Part shown: positions 52,935 to 63,001 of the stretch, in pieces
Numbering within the stretch: position 1 is the first letter of the stretch
Layout of the letters: each line of letters starts with the position of its first letter
From: Labilibaculum filiforme
Lineage (GTDB): Bacteria; Bacteroidota; Bacteroidia; Bacteroidales; Marinifilaceae
Length of the DNA: 64,000 bases
NCBI RefSeq assembly: GCF_002843315.1
Contig: NZ_MVDD01000007.1
Coordinates: 124,001 to 188,000 of the forward strand
Direction of reading: 5' to 3'
Made by a program: the position numbers and the translations under genes
Notes under the pieces: model-generated
Database searches by the model: none
What the model was told of the DNA's origin: nothing
What the model saw: the letters and a program-made list of their open reading frames with translations, nothing else

Positions 52935-52955
52935 TAACTGGTAGGTACTGGTTGG
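52935..52955. promoter_or_regulatory. predicted gal operator (copy 1)
   Basis: Begins TAACTG and contains GTACTGGTTGG; agrees with the copy at 54094-54114 at about 17 of 21 positions. The site is an imperfect palindrome (AAC...GTT ends) as expected for a GntR dimer. It lies upstream of the galT leader. Confidence 0.5.
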
Positions 52956-53027
52956 TAAATATAGGTTTTTTTCATTAAATCCCAAAAAAACAAAATGAAA
53001 TTTAAACTTAAATCAATTAAATCCAGA

Positions 53028-54041
53028 TTATAAGGACCTTCTTCTAATTAATTCACATTTATTTTGAACGAGGGACTTTTCCCCTCCCAAAACCATTTTG
53101 GCAAGCAATTCTCCCATTTCCTGAAAGTCGGTACTGATTGTAGTAATTCCATCGGCTACAACTTCTTTTAGAGGTGTGTCGTTATAAGATATAATTCCCA
53201 AATCTTCGCCAATTTTAAACTGATTCGCACTTGCTTCTTTTACCAAACGAACCATATCATTATCATTCGGAACAATATAAACCTCTGACTTTTGAATTAC
53301 ATGTCCTTTTAAACTGACAATAATATCATACTCCCATTCATTAACATGCTGACTAGCAAATTTTTTAAAACCTTTCATCTGACCTTCCGGCTCTTTTCCT
53401 CCCGGATAAACCAAATACATTTTCTTGTACTTTTTTAAAAGATCTAATCCTGAGCTAAGTGCTCGAAACATATCTTTTTCGAAATTCTGATAGACAGCAG
53501 GATAATGCTTCCTTAATGTTGCATTGGTTTGATCGAGAATATAAACCTTCTCCTTCGGTAACTGTTTTAACACGGAATAGGCGTCCGTAAATTTGGCTGG
53601 CATAATAATGTAAGAAGTATACTTTCCATTATTATTCTCAATCAATTCTTTAAACACTCTTTCGTTAAAATGATGAAAATAAATATCAACCGTAGCTAAG
53701 CCATCTAAACTTTCCATAAATGAGTTGTACAATATTTCTTTAAACACATTAAACTCTTCGAATAACAGAAAAATTTTGTGCTTTAATTGAGTAATATTGC
53801 TCTCCAAATAATAACCTTTTCCCGGTACTGACGAAATAACTCCCCGCGCCTTCAATTCATTAAAAGCCACTAGCACAGTATCTCTAGACAAGTTGAATTC
53901 TTTACATATCGCGTTAATAGAAGGCAATTGATCTCCTATTTGAACATCTCCATTTTCGATGGATTCGTATAAGGAATTTATCAACTGTTTGTATTTAGGA
54001 ACCCCTGAATCGGTAGCTACTGTAAAAATTTTTGAAGCCAT
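53028..54041 (-). CDS. GntR-type regulator with LacI-like sensor domain
   Basis: 337 residues from the Met at 54041 (MASKIFTVATDSG); the frame also offers a Met at 54092, but this would start right beside the predicted operator. An N-terminal winged helix of the GntR family (PKYKQLINSLYESIENGDVQ, then INAICKEFNLSRDTVLVAFNELKARGVI) is followed by a periplasmic-binding-like effector domain (residues about 85-335). It lies directly upstream of the gal operon on the same strand, and both share a palindrome, so it very probably controls galactose genes and itself. Confidence 0.85.
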   Translation of the reverse strand: MASKIFTVATDSGVPKYKQLINSLYESIENGDVQIGDQLPSINAICKEFNLSRDTVLVAFNELKARGVISSVPGKGYYLESNITQLKHKIFLLFEEFNVFKEILYNSFMESLDGLATVDIYFHHFNERVFKELIENNNGKYTSYIIMPAKFTDAYSVLKQLPKEKVYILDQTNATLRKHYPAVYQNFEKDMFRALSSGLDLLKKYKKMYLVYPGGKEPEGQMKGFKKFASQHVNEWEYDIIVSLKGHVIQKSEVYIVPNDNDMVRLVKEASANQFKIGEDLGIISYNDTPLKEVVADGITTISTDFQEMGELLAKMVLGGEKSLVQNKCELIRRRSL

Positions 54042-54093
54042 AAATAATTGATCTTTAAATCGTATTTCAGCAACAAAGATAGTTTTTTTCATT

Positions 54094-54114
54094 AACTGTT
54101 ACGTACCGGTTGGG
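54094..54114. promoter_or_regulatory. predicted gal operator (copy 2), regulator promoter
   Basis: Begins TAACTG and contains GTACCGGTTGG. It is palindromic around TACGTA, 14 of 18 positions matching their reverse complement. It lies about 55 bases before the chosen regulator start, consistent with autoregulation. Confidence 0.5.
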
Positions 54115-54141
54115 TTTTATCGAATTAATAGAGTTTTGTTA

Positions 54142-54173
54142 CAAAAAAAAAGACAGCCACAACGGACTGCCTT
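54142..54173 (-). terminator. terminator of the SusCD-type operon
   Basis: On the minus strand AGGCAGTCC pairs with GGCTGTCT (one bulge, one wobble) followed by about nine Ts. It lies beyond the in-frame extension of the DUF4302 gene. Confidence 0.7.
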
Positions 54174-54206
54174 TTTAACTACATACTAAACTAATTAACT
54201 GAATTT

Positions 54207-54341
54207 TTAAAAATCAAAAAAGTTAATTCGCAAGGAAGGATCATCTGCATTTATAATAGAGAATGTACCATTAGTATATTGCTCTAATTTACCTGTAGAC
54301 TCCAAATAATGCCCCTTTGTATTAAAAATCTTTTGAACTAA
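54207..54341 (-). pseudogene. in-frame 44-codon extension after the DUF4302 stop
   Basis: The TAA at 54342-54344 is followed in the same frame by 44 further sense codons and a second TAA at 54207. The residues read like normal protein (NTKGHYLESTGKLEQY, then GTFSIINADDPSLRINFF). This suggests a recent nonsense change in the gene, a readthrough stop, or a sequencing error. The terminator follows only after this segment. Confidence 0.4.
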
Positions 54342-55598
54342 TTAGAGTTCAACCAAACAATATTTACTTGGATCAGATTTACTTACTAAGTAGAATTCGG
54401 AATTACTCACTGAAACAACATACAATCCATTCTCGTCTAACAAGAAATTTAAAATCATTTGACCTCCAGCATTATAATATATTTTTTCCCACCAACTACC
54501 ATACGTATAACCTTCCCAACCAATAGTAAGCTGATCTTCTCCTGTTTTTGTAAATGATAATTTAGAAAAACCAGACCAATTTCCCCCTTCAGTTCCTGGT
54601 GCATAACACAATAAATACCCCCATTCGGAGTACAACTGAAAAGATTTAAAATTCGGCACAGAATCTTGTATAGTAAGAATAGTAGCTTCTAGATTAGCGG
54701 AATAATCAGTAATTGTTTTAAAATTCACACTCAACAATTGATCAACAACACCATCTACAGTATATGCAGGAGCATTATCATAACTTAGCTTAATACTTGT
54801 ATCAGTATTTGTAAATACATCATTGTCAAGGTCATAAACAAAATTTTGCATTGTTTTCCCCTCAATACTCACCTCTTTCATTAATTGAAACCCATTCGCA
54901 TTAATTAACACTGGTGTGATTACATTAATTAACTCGCCATCATTCATATAAGAAATCACTCCAGTTCTATTCCTATCATCATATCTAAATGATGCAAAAG
55001 CCTCGCCTTCGTGCTCAAAATTTCTAAATATTGATTTATTAGCATCCCCTGCTAATCTTGCAACATTAGCAATAACAGGCTCTAAATCCCAGTTCTCTAT
55101 AGTCGCTGGTTTTAAAACAAGTGTTGTAACATCATCGCCATTATAGCCATTATCCGTTTTACTAACAAGAGTAATTTCGTCAGCACTTACGCTAGCAATA
55201 TTAAAAACATACTCTCCACCATTATTATTATTATTGGTTTCATATATAGCATGAAAAACAGACCAAGATTCAAAGGTTAAGGTAATGTCTTGCTTTTTTG
55301 TAATGCTGTAGGTAATAGTATCATTTGCAAATCCGGACTTATAGTCGGAGTGCATTATCACTGAACCATTAGGATTAAACTTTAATAAAATTGAATAAGC
55401 CCCAGTCTCTCCATTAGGATTATAGTATCCAAGCCAACCTTGTGCGGGGCTTTGAAGAACTGTATTGTATTCAGTATATAATTCTGAGAAACGCTCATTC
55501 ACGCTTTTATCGAAAATATAATCAGCTGTACTATCCTCATCACAGGATGCGAATCCGCCAACAATAAATATCAATAGGTATAATAATTTATTTTTCAT
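54342..55598 (-). CDS. DUF4302-family lipoprotein
   Basis: 418 residues with a lipoprotein signal (Cys19 in GGFASCDED). The start of the mature protein, NERFSELYTEYNTVLQSPAQGWLGYYNPNGE, is the recognisable DUF4302 pattern. The rest is beta-rich with many Asn/Gly turns. Such proteins accompany SusC/SusD peptide-uptake loci and are probably surface-exposed, but the function is unknown. It shares one base with the stop of the peptidase-lipoprotein gene. The reading frame may be shortened by a stop; see the extension entry. Confidence 0.8.
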   Translation of the reverse strand: MKNKLLYLLIFIVGGFASCDEDSTADYIFDKSVNERFSELYTEYNTVLQSPAQGWLGYYNPNGETGAYSILLKFNPNGSVIMHSDYKSGFANDTITYSITKKQDITLTFESWSVFHAIYETNNNNNGGEYVFNIASVSADEITLVSKTDNGYNGDDVTTLVLKPATIENWDLEPVIANVARLAGDANKSIFRNFEHEGEAFASFRYDDRNRTGVISYMNDGELINVITPVLINANGFQLMKEVSIEGKTMQNFVYDLDNDVFTNTDTSIKLSYDNAPAYTVDGVVDQLLSVNFKTITDYSANLEATILTIQDSVPNFKSFQLYSEWGYLLCYAPGTEGGNWSGFSKLSFTKTGEDQLTIGWEGYTYGSWWEKIYYNAGGQMILNFLLDENGLYVVSVSNSEFYLVSKSDPSKYCLVEL

Positions 55599-56548
55599 TA
55601 TTCAGGAATTTCATTATTAGTAACCACATAGTTAATACGCTCTTCCATAATATCACGAAGAGCATACAAATCGATGTCAAATCTATTTTTATAGAAATCG
55701 ACTACAATACTTAGCTTTTTAGCAATAAGTAATCGTCCCGCATTCAATGCATTAATGTTTGCAATTTCTGCAGGGTCTGTTATCCCTTCTGTGCTTGCTT
55801 GATTAATAAATACCTCTTCAAAAGTAGCTTTAGGTATGGTTAAAAAATGCGAAATAATTTCACAGAAGTCTTCAAACTCGTTCATTGTTGCATAGTTTCT
55901 AACCATTCCCATTTTAATAGCATCTGATAAAGTCACATTATTACTCCATCCTTCGCCATTGTATTTTTCCGAAACGGTATTAAACCCTACTGGCATCCCA
56001 TAAGTTTGATGCACCAAATGACTAAATTCATGATGTACCGTTGCAAGAATTCCTCCTCCAGGAGTTGTTAACCATGCCTCATTCGTTAAATCATAACTAT
56101 TAAGATTTAATAATGTAATTCTAGCACCACCTTCGGCATAACCCAATAATCTATTTCCATCCTCTTTATAAATATAGGAGCCAATATAAACAAGCTCTGG
56201 AGGAAACAATTTAGATATAAAAGCTTTACCTCCCTCGCTAACTGAGCTATATGGATCAAACCACAAATATTCAAGTAACTTCGTGACAGGAATTACTACA
56301 TCTCTTTTTACGGGAGTAGCAGAATAATCGTCATCAATATATTTATCTTGCCATTTCCATCGCACTGCTGTACTGTGCTTTACCAACATATTCTCCTGCA
56401 AATAAATATCTATTTCATCATCCGAAACTACTGTTGAAGGAGGAACAAAAAGTGTATTATCCTCCTCATTATCACAAGCAGTGAAGAAAAGAGGTGATAA
56501 GAGTAATGCATACCCTATCGGTTTTATATAATTAAGTATTCTTCTCAT
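55598..56548 (-). CDS. SusD-linked zinc metallohydrolase lipoprotein
   Basis: 316 residues with a lipoprotein signal (Cys25 in LLLSPLFFTACDNEED). The HExxH zinc motif is HHEFSHLVHQ, with a downstream acidic segment EFEDFCEIISHFL that may give the third ligand. It matches the substrate-import-associated zinc metallohydrolase lipoproteins found beside SusC/SusD. It may trim peptides at the cell surface before import. It lies 21 bases after susD. Confidence 0.88.
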   Translation of the reverse strand: MRRILNYIKPIGYALLLSPLFFTACDNEEDNTLFVPPSTVVSDDEIDIYLQENMLVKHSTAVRWKWQDKYIDDDYSATPVKRDVVIPVTKLLEYLWFDPYSSVSEGGKAFISKLFPPELVYIGSYIYKEDGNRLLGYAEGGARITLLNLNSYDLTNEAWLTTPGGGILATVHHEFSHLVHQTYGMPVGFNTVSEKYNGEGWSNNVTLSDAIKMGMVRNYATMNEFEDFCEIISHFLTIPKATFEEVFINQASTEGITDPAEIANINALNAGRLLIAKKLSIVVDFYKNRFDIDLYALRDIMEERINYVVTNNEIPE

Positions 56549-56569
56549 AACTAAACATTTTTAAATAAA

Positions 56570-58021
56570 TTAACGTGGATTCGCCTGAATCCCCTTCGCA
56601 ATAGCACCTGAAGGAATCTGAATGGCTTTTCGTAAATCATCTGCCTTCAAAATACTTGTTTCACCAGTAACCGAAGTATGCGTAATACTCATTTTGAATC
56701 TTTTGATATCAAACCATCTAATTCCTTCTCTGAAAAGCTCTTTTCTTCTTTCCCCTACAATAAATGTCATCATGTTTTCGGCATTATATTCTCCATATCC
56801 ATCAATCATTATTTGCGATGTAAGCGGATTAAAATTTTCATACCACATTGCGCCCATGATATTATAGTCGGCCATAGCTTTATCAAGATAATCTGTAGCT
56901 CCTTCAGCATTACTCATAACATAAGCTTCACATCGGTTTAGCGCAACTTCTTCGGCTCTTAACTCTGGATGAATGTAATAAGGATATCCTGTTGTGGCAG
57001 TAGTATATCTAAAGCGTTCGCCATATTTAGGAGGACGTTTGTCATCCCTATATCCCCAACGAGCATCGCGAAAATCATCAGTACCAAGTTTATTAGCGCC
57101 AAACACTTCATCCATAATTGTGGCATTCGAACGATAACCTCTATATGATCGAGTTACATTTAATGTTTCTTTTCGCACAAGAAGCAAATTCGATGTACTG
57201 TTAGGCTCTGTAAAATTATCAGCAAGTGCAATACTTGATGTTCCAGTATAGACCTTATCCATATCTCTTACAAAAACAGAATTTAAAAGACCTTCCCCTA
57301 ATAACAAATTTGAGTACTTAATACAGTTTGTATAATCCTTCTTAAAAAGATACAAGCGTGAAGCAAAGGCATATGCAGCTCCTTTATTAAAATGGTACTT
57401 TCCAGATCCCACATAATAATCGTCCGATAAAAGAGCAATTCCATCTAATAAATCCTTTTCTATTTTGTTATAAGTTTCCTGAAGAGTACCTCTTTCATAC
57501 TTTACGATTAATTCAATCTCAGGAGCCAAAATGTAAGGTATTCCCATTTCGGAAGAAGCCGTTGCCATATCGTAATGCTGACAAAAAATATTTGCTAATA
57601 AAAAGTGGTTATATGCTCTGGAAACTAAAGCTTCACCCTTAATGGCTTTTTTTAAATCATCGTCTGTATTCTCAACCGCATCAATAGCATCCAATGCCTG
57701 ATTTGCGTGAGCTATAGCGGTATATGTTTGTGACCAAAAATAAGGAGGAGTATCTTGTCCTTCATTAGCAGTTACCGGTTCCCACATAAAATTCTGAGTC
57801 ATCCACTCGTATTGATCATTTCTTGACAATGCAACTGCGTTATCAGTCATCCATTCTAAAAAAACATAGGAGGCTTCAGAGTATGAATTCGCAACTAATT
57901 CCGAGACATCGGTTAGTTTCTTTATTTCTTGTCGCTCATCCGGAGCTGTGTCCAAATATTCGTCACAACTCCATCCTAATAAACCAATTGTGATGGTTAA
58001 TATATATATGTATGATTTCAT
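56570..58021 (-). CDS. SusD/RagB-family nutrient-binding lipoprotein
   Basis: 483 residues with a lipoprotein signal (Cys19 in LLGWSCDEYLDTAPDER). The N-terminal TPR-like part (WSQTYTAIAHANQALDAI) and the C-terminal FIVGERRKELFREGIRWFDIKRF motif are the SusD/RagB hallmarks. It forms the lid on the SusC channel and selects the substrate. It lies six bases after susC and its partner gene is unmistakable. Confidence 0.95.
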   Translation of the reverse strand: MKSYIYILTITIGLLGWSCDEYLDTAPDERQEIKKLTDVSELVANSYSEASYVFLEWMTDNAVALSRNDQYEWMTQNFMWEPVTANEGQDTPPYFWSQTYTAIAHANQALDAIDAVENTDDDLKKAIKGEALVSRAYNHFLLANIFCQHYDMATASSEMGIPYILAPEIELIVKYERGTLQETYNKIEKDLLDGIALLSDDYYVGSGKYHFNKGAAYAFASRLYLFKKDYTNCIKYSNLLLGEGLLNSVFVRDMDKVYTGTSSIALADNFTEPNSTSNLLLVRKETLNVTRSYRGYRSNATIMDEVFGANKLGTDDFRDARWGYRDDKRPPKYGERFRYTTATTGYPYYIHPELRAEEVALNRCEAYVMSNAEGATDYLDKAMADYNIMGAMWYENFNPLTSQIMIDGYGEYNAENMMTFIVGERRKELFREGIRWFDIKRFKMSITHTSVTGETSILKADDLRKAIQIPSGAIAKGIQANPR

Positions 58022-58027
58022 TATTAC

Positions 58028-61000
58028 TTAGAATTTAACGTTTAACGAAAATGTATAAGATCTCGATAATGGTAAAGAAATACCACCCGATTGATAGAAT
58101 TCAGGATCAATTCCATTTAGCTTACTATCTGAATAAAGCAACCATAAATTATAACCTTGCAAACTAACATTAGCCGATTGAACAAATGTGTTTTTTAATA
58201 AACTTTTAGGAAGTTGATAGCTAACTTTAATATCCTTTAGTCTAACAAAATCACCATCTGCAATTCTAACATCCGATTTATTATATAGCTCATAAGGATT
58301 TAAACCTGCTTCATCTAGTTTTTCAGCTTCAGATATATCAAGAATGGCAGGAATATTAGTTATATTTTCGTCTCCCTTAAATTGCCAACGATTAATAAGA
58401 TCTCCAGGAAGAGATGAATAATCGGAGTAAGAACTTCTATAAGCATCATCTAATCTTATTTTATTTCCATAGCGATAAACTAAAGAAAAACTGCAAGAAA
58501 GATTTTTATACGAAAAAGTATTTGTCAAACCGCCATAACCCTTTGGTGTTGTTGGCCCTTCGTATTTCAAGTACTTCTCTATATCGTCGCGTTCCTGTAA
58601 ATTAACATATTGAGTAGTTTTTCCATCTGGACCATAAAAAGTTGGTACCCCATTAGAATCAAGGCCCGCAAATGGGATAGAAAACAAACTTCCTCTAGAG
58701 TAGCCTTTTAAATTAGTACCTAACATTTGTACTGCATTTCCAATGCTAGCCCGATTTTCCCATTTAGTAATCTTATCTTTTCCATAACTAAAAGTAAAAA
58801 GGGTAGACCATTTGAATTTAGGTGTTTCAATGTTTTTGGTATTTAAGGTAATTTCAACACCATTCACTTCCATTTCACCTATGTTTCCATACTTATATTT
58901 TACGCCTCCAACTCCACTAGTTTCAACAATTCCTAGTAGATCTTTCGAATTTCTTTGGTAATATTCAAATTCAGCGTAGATTCTATTTTTTAATAAAGCA
59001 ACTTCAATTCCAGTACTAAACTCGTACAACTTTTCAAAAGTAAGCTCTCCATTCTCAAGATTCTCGATATCTAAAACAGTTTCTCTATCATCCGCAGTAG
59101 GTCTTAACGGCTCTCTGCCATAAAGAGTTAAAGCACCACTAGCCCCAACCGGATTATCACCAGAAAGACCATAAGTTGCTTTCACTTTTAGCATATCAAT
59201 TACCCCATCGCGATTAAACCAATTTTCTTCGCTAATATTCCAAGCCCCACTAACATTCCATGTTGGTAAGTAACGAGAGTTCGTAGATTTCCCAGTTCTA
59301 TTATCACCAGCATAATTAGCGGTTGCATTTATTATATATTTTCCTTGGTAGGAATACGCTCCGGTTAAGAAAAAGCTTAAATATCTTCCTTGAGTAGGAG
59401 TTCGTGAAAAATAATCATCGCCACGAGCGTCTAAGTATCTAATAAAATTAGGATCACTAACAATTAGCCCTCCTTTATCATACATATATCCCCAACCTTC
59501 GTTATAGGATTTTACCCGATCATTATATCTAATTTCCTGACCTAAAAGGAAGTTAAAATTATGAGTATCGTCAATAGATAAAGAATAATCTAAACTATTA
59601 CGCATATAATAACTATTCAACGAATAATCTGTAGTGTTTAAAAATCCACCTTTAGGTAAAACGGAATAAGGATAACTAGCAGGATCATCAGCATCATCGA
59701 ATAAGTAAACATTACTCTCTCTAAAAAGAGGATTGTCGGCTCTGTAAGATTCGGCCTGATTAGAATTTTCATGAATTTTATGCTCAGCCTTACTAGTATA
59801 CCAACGTCCTTGTAATGCTGTATTAAACTTCAAGTTTTTCTTAATTTTATACTCTAAGTCGGTTTGAAATATCAACTCATTCACTTTAAGATCTACAAAA
59901 TTGTGATCCACTTCGTGTAAGATATTAAAAGGGGCATAATCTCTTCTAAAAAATTCTTTTTTCCCATCTGCGTCAAAAGGTCGTATACTTCTACTTGTAT
60001 ACAACGCATAATTAAAAGGATTTATATCAAAATTACGTTCATATACACCAGAAATTGTATTGAACTCGCGATCTTTAGAACCTGCAAGGCGTTGATCTCT
60101 AACATTCCCTGATAATTTCAGACCAATTCTTAATTTTGGAGAAAGTTTAAAATCTGCTTTAAGCTGACCAGTATAGTTTTTTACATTATCAGCTACCGTT
60201 TGTCCACTATCATTTAAGTAACCAACAGACGCATAAACTTTGGTATTTTCATCTCCTCCATTTATAGAAACAGAGTGCTGTTGTTGTATTGAATTCTTAA
60301 ATAGAACATCGAACCAATCTGTGTTTGAATCCGCATAAGCTTGTAAATAATCATAGTTCAAATCGCCATTTGGTCCCCAAGCAAGCTCTCTGTTTGCAAT
60401 TTTATAAAACATTTTCCCCATTGCACCATGAGATCTTGCAGTAGAGCCTTTTGCAACATCAAGCCAACCTTTTTCATAAAGTTCTTGATAAACTTCCATC
60501 TCTGAACCTGAATTCATAATATCAAATTGCGAATAAGATGGCTTACTTTTAATAGTAATATTACTACTATAATTAACCGTTGTTTTTTGAATTTTACCCT
60601 TCTTTGTTGTAATTACAACAACTCCGTTCATTGCTCTTGCTCCATACAAAGCAGTAGCTGAGGCATCTTTAAGAACTTGAAAAGATTCAATATCCTCTGG
60701 ATTAATACCAACTAATGCAGAACTCAAAACAGTAGATAAGTTTCCTGACGTTAAATCCTCATTGGATACTTCAACGGCATCTTCCATTACAACTCCATCA
60801 ATTACCCATAAAGGCTTATTTGATCCATTAATAGAGGCATTCCCTCTAATACGAATAACAGGAGCTGCACCAAATGTACCCGAAACATTTGCGATTTCAA
60901 CACCAGAAACTGCACCTTGCAATGCTCTACTTGCATCGGGAACACCTGATAGTTTTACCTGTTCGGTTTTTATAGTAGTTGCCGATCCTGTAAATAACTT

Positions 61001-61678
61001 TCTATCAATTTTCTGATATCCTGTTACCACAACCTCATCGATTTGTTCCGAACCGCTAACCAAAACAACATCTATTGTCTTTTGATCCTTAACTCCGATT
61101 TCCTGAGTGTCCATTCCAATAAATGAGAAAACCAATATGGCCTCCGATGCATCTGGTAATTGAATGTTGTATTTTCCATCAATATCAGTAGTAGTTCCAA
61201 TACTAGTACCTTTAATAAAAACAGAAACTCCTGGTAATCCGACACCTGTATTATCAGTTACAACACCGTTAACCTTTTTTTCTTCCAACACAGATTTAGT
61301 ATCCTGTTTTGAAGGACTTGGTTTTGCCTCTGGCTTAATAATAATCACCTCGTCGCGAATCTCGTAGGTTAAGCCTGTATCTTTTAAAACATCCGTTAGT
61401 ATTGTTTTTACACTTTTAGGTGCAGCACTAATCGTAACGTTATTCACATCTTTAATGTCGTCAACATTGTATAAAAATGTGTAATTGGTTTTCTCTTTCA
61501 CTTTTGCGAAAACCTCAATTAAAGAACCTCCTGTCATTTCTAACTCCAGAATTTCACCCTGAAGATTTGCCAATGCCTGAAAACTAAAGACATTAACTAC
61601 AAGAAACAAAAGCAAGAGTCTTTTTGCAAGAAATGGTTTTCTTTTCTGCATAAAAGACTTTTCCCGATTTTTTTTCAT
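58028..61678 (-). CDS. SusC/RagA-family TonB-dependent receptor with STN domain
   Basis: 1216 residues. After the signal comes a secretin/TonB short N-terminal (STN) domain (residues about 45-110, FLYNVDDIKDVNNVTI), which passes a signal to FecR, then a carboxypeptidase-like repeat (VNGVVTDNTGVGLPGVSVF), the plug (IRIRGNASINGSNKPLWVIDG, VLKDASATALYGARAMNG) and a 22-strand barrel ending in SLNVKF. It imports the ligand captured by SusD using TonB energy. It is transcribed after the FecR gene. Confidence 0.95.
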   Translation of the reverse strand: MKKNREKSFMQKRKPFLAKRLLLLFLVVNVFSFQALANLQGEILELEMTGGSLIEVFAKVKEKTNYTFLYNVDDIKDVNNVTISAAPKSVKTILTDVLKDTGLTYEIRDEVIIIKPEAKPSPSKQDTKSVLEEKKVNGVVTDNTGVGLPGVSVFIKGTSIGTTTDIDGKYNIQLPDASEAILVFSFIGMDTQEIGVKDQKTIDVVLVSGSEQIDEVVVTGYQKIDRKLFTGSATTIKTEQVKLSGVPDASRALQGAVSGVEIANVSGTFGAAPVIRIRGNASINGSNKPLWVIDGVVMEDAVEVSNEDLTSGNLSTVLSSALVGINPEDIESFQVLKDASATALYGARAMNGVVVITTKKGKIQKTTVNYSSNITIKSKPSYSQFDIMNSGSEMEVYQELYEKGWLDVAKGSTARSHGAMGKMFYKIANRELAWGPNGDLNYDYLQAYADSNTDWFDVLFKNSIQQQHSVSINGGDENTKVYASVGYLNDSGQTVADNVKNYTGQLKADFKLSPKLRIGLKLSGNVRDQRLAGSKDREFNTISGVYERNFDINPFNYALYTSRSIRPFDADGKKEFFRRDYAPFNILHEVDHNFVDLKVNELIFQTDLEYKIKKNLKFNTALQGRWYTSKAEHKIHENSNQAESYRADNPLFRESNVYLFDDADDPASYPYSVLPKGGFLNTTDYSLNSYYMRNSLDYSLSIDDTHNFNFLLGQEIRYNDRVKSYNEGWGYMYDKGGLIVSDPNFIRYLDARGDDYFSRTPTQGRYLSFFLTGAYSYQGKYIINATANYAGDNRTGKSTNSRYLPTWNVSGAWNISEENWFNRDGVIDMLKVKATYGLSGDNPVGASGALTLYGREPLRPTADDRETVLDIENLENGELTFEKLYEFSTGIEVALLKNRIYAEFEYYQRNSKDLLGIVETSGVGGVKYKYGNIGEMEVNGVEITLNTKNIETPKFKWSTLFTFSYGKDKITKWENRASIGNAVQMLGTNLKGYSRGSLFSIPFAGLDSNGVPTFYGPDGKTTQYVNLQERDDIEKYLKYEGPTTPKGYGGLTNTFSYKNLSCSFSLVYRYGNKIRLDDAYRSSYSDYSSLPGDLINRWQFKGDENITNIPAILDISEAEKLDEAGLNPYELYNKSDVRIADGDFVRLKDIKVSYQLPKSLLKNTFVQSANVSLQGYNLWLLYSDSKLNGIDPEFYQSGGISLPLSRSYTFSLNVKF

Positions 61679-61740
61679 AATTTTGAATGTGATTTGGTTA
61701 GTACTTCATTTCTCCTCAAAAAGAAATGTTTATTGACTTT

Positions 61741-61768
61741 GCCGGAGTTTGTGGCTGCAGACTCCGGC
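61741..61768. promoter_or_regulatory. hairpin between fecR and susC
   Basis: GCCGGAGT (61741-61748) pairs with ACTCCGGC (61761-61768), with a T-rich run only on the plus-strand side. On the transcribed minus strand it lacks a U run, so it may slow or stabilise the fecR-susC message. Confidence 0.5.
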
Positions 61769-61774
61769 TTCTTT

Positions 61775-62953
61775 TTATTTGCAATTTTCTTCGACCATAA
61801 CACTACGATCCTTTATAGTAAATTTCACCTTTTCAGTTATTTCAATCATATCCAGAATATTGTTGATATTATCATAGCGAGCAACATCCCCAGTATATTT
61901 TAATTGTTTTACCTTATTCGTCAGGAAAAACACATCCACATCATACCATCGCGACAAACTAATCATGATATCTTCAAGACTCCGATTTTCAAACACAAAA
62001 CGTCCGTCTTTCCATGCAGTATATAATCTTGTATCCACCACTCTTTTCGAGACTTTACCATTGTGCTTATTAAAACACAACTGATCATTCGGCAGTAAAT
62101 CCATACTTGTTCCACGAAAATCATCGTTCACTTTTACTTTACCTTCAACCAAGGTGGTCACTATTTCATTCTGATCATTATAAGCATTCACATTAAAGGA
62201 AGTTCCCAGCACTTTCACTTCAACACTAGTTACATCCACAATAAATGGGTGCTCTTTATCTTTTGCTACTTCAAAAAACGCCTCTCCTTCCAATTGTACT
62301 CTTCTATCGCCTGTTCCAAACTGCGAAGGGTATCTTAATTTAGAATTTGAATTCAACCAAATTTTGGTTCCATCGGCAAGAGTCAATTTATACTCCCCAC
62401 CTTTAGGAATTATTATTGTATTATATACCAACTGATTCGCACTAGGTTTTTCAGTTGAATTCCGATAAACAAGCTCTTTCGAACTATTAGATATCTGCGT
62501 ACCTTTTTCTTCTAAATTTACTTTTTCGCTTAATTGATATTTCTGTCCACCACTCAATACTAGTAAAGCTTGATTTTTACCTGGTAAAATACTTACTGGT
62601 TCAACCTTTGCAGCAGTCTCATGAATAGTATATAAAAACCCACCAACACTAATGGCTACAATTAATACTGCAGCAATCTTCAATACTTGTTGTTTTAATT
62701 GAATTCGCCTTTCTCTTTTTACTTTAGCTTGTATTTGTTTCCAAACCTCTTTTTTATTGGCACTTTCAAGTTTTGCTTCCTTATTGAAGTACAATTTCTC
62801 AGGGTTTTGTGCAAGTTGATGAAACAGCACAAGATTCTCCTCCTTTGCATATTTCCACTCTTCCAAAAACTGCTCTTCTTCTGCATTCAGCTTCCCCTCA
62901 AGCCTCTTTACAATCAAATCTGCAATTTTAAAACCAAATGGTAAATTGTTCAT
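61775..62953 (-). CDS. FecR-family anti-sigma factor
   Basis: 392 residues from the Met at 62953; the upstream 27 in-frame codons overlap the sigma-gene terminator and are rejected. The cytoplasmic N-terminal part binds the ECF sigma factor. One membrane helix lies near residues 88-108 (VLKIAAVLIVAISVGGFLY). The periplasmic FecR domain follows (GTKIWLNSNSKLRYPSQF), then a DUF4974-like C-terminal domain (SLEDIMISLSRWYDVDVFF) that contacts the STN domain of SusC. Confidence 0.93.
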   Translation of the reverse strand: MNNLPFGFKIADLIVKRLEGKLNAEEEQFLEEWKYAKEENLVLFHQLAQNPEKLYFNKEAKLESANKKEVWKQIQAKVKRERRIQLKQQVLKIAAVLIVAISVGGFLYTIHETAAKVEPVSILPGKNQALLVLSGGQKYQLSEKVNLEEKGTQISNSSKELVYRNSTEKPSANQLVYNTIIIPKGGEYKLTLADGTKIWLNSNSKLRYPSQFGTGDRRVQLEGEAFFEVAKDKEHPFIVDVTSVEVKVLGTSFNVNAYNDQNEIVTTLVEGKVKVNDDFRGTSMDLLPNDQLCFNKHNGKVSKRVVDTRLYTAWKDGRFVFENRSLEDIMISLSRWYDVDVFFLTNKVKQLKYTGDVARYDNINNILDMIEITEKVKFTIKDRSVMVEENCK

Positions 62954-63001
62954 ATTACTATTTTCTGTGTGATTAACAGTTACTATAACAGGTGAGATAA
63001 A

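Larger units (their letters stand above)
52675..53027. other. gal operon control region
   Basis: 353 bases between the regulator stop and galT. It holds the hairpin at 52765-52833 and the operator-like palindrome near 52935, listed separately. I found no exact TAnnTTTG box on the minus strand here, so the gal promoter may differ or depend on an activator. Confidence 0.5.
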
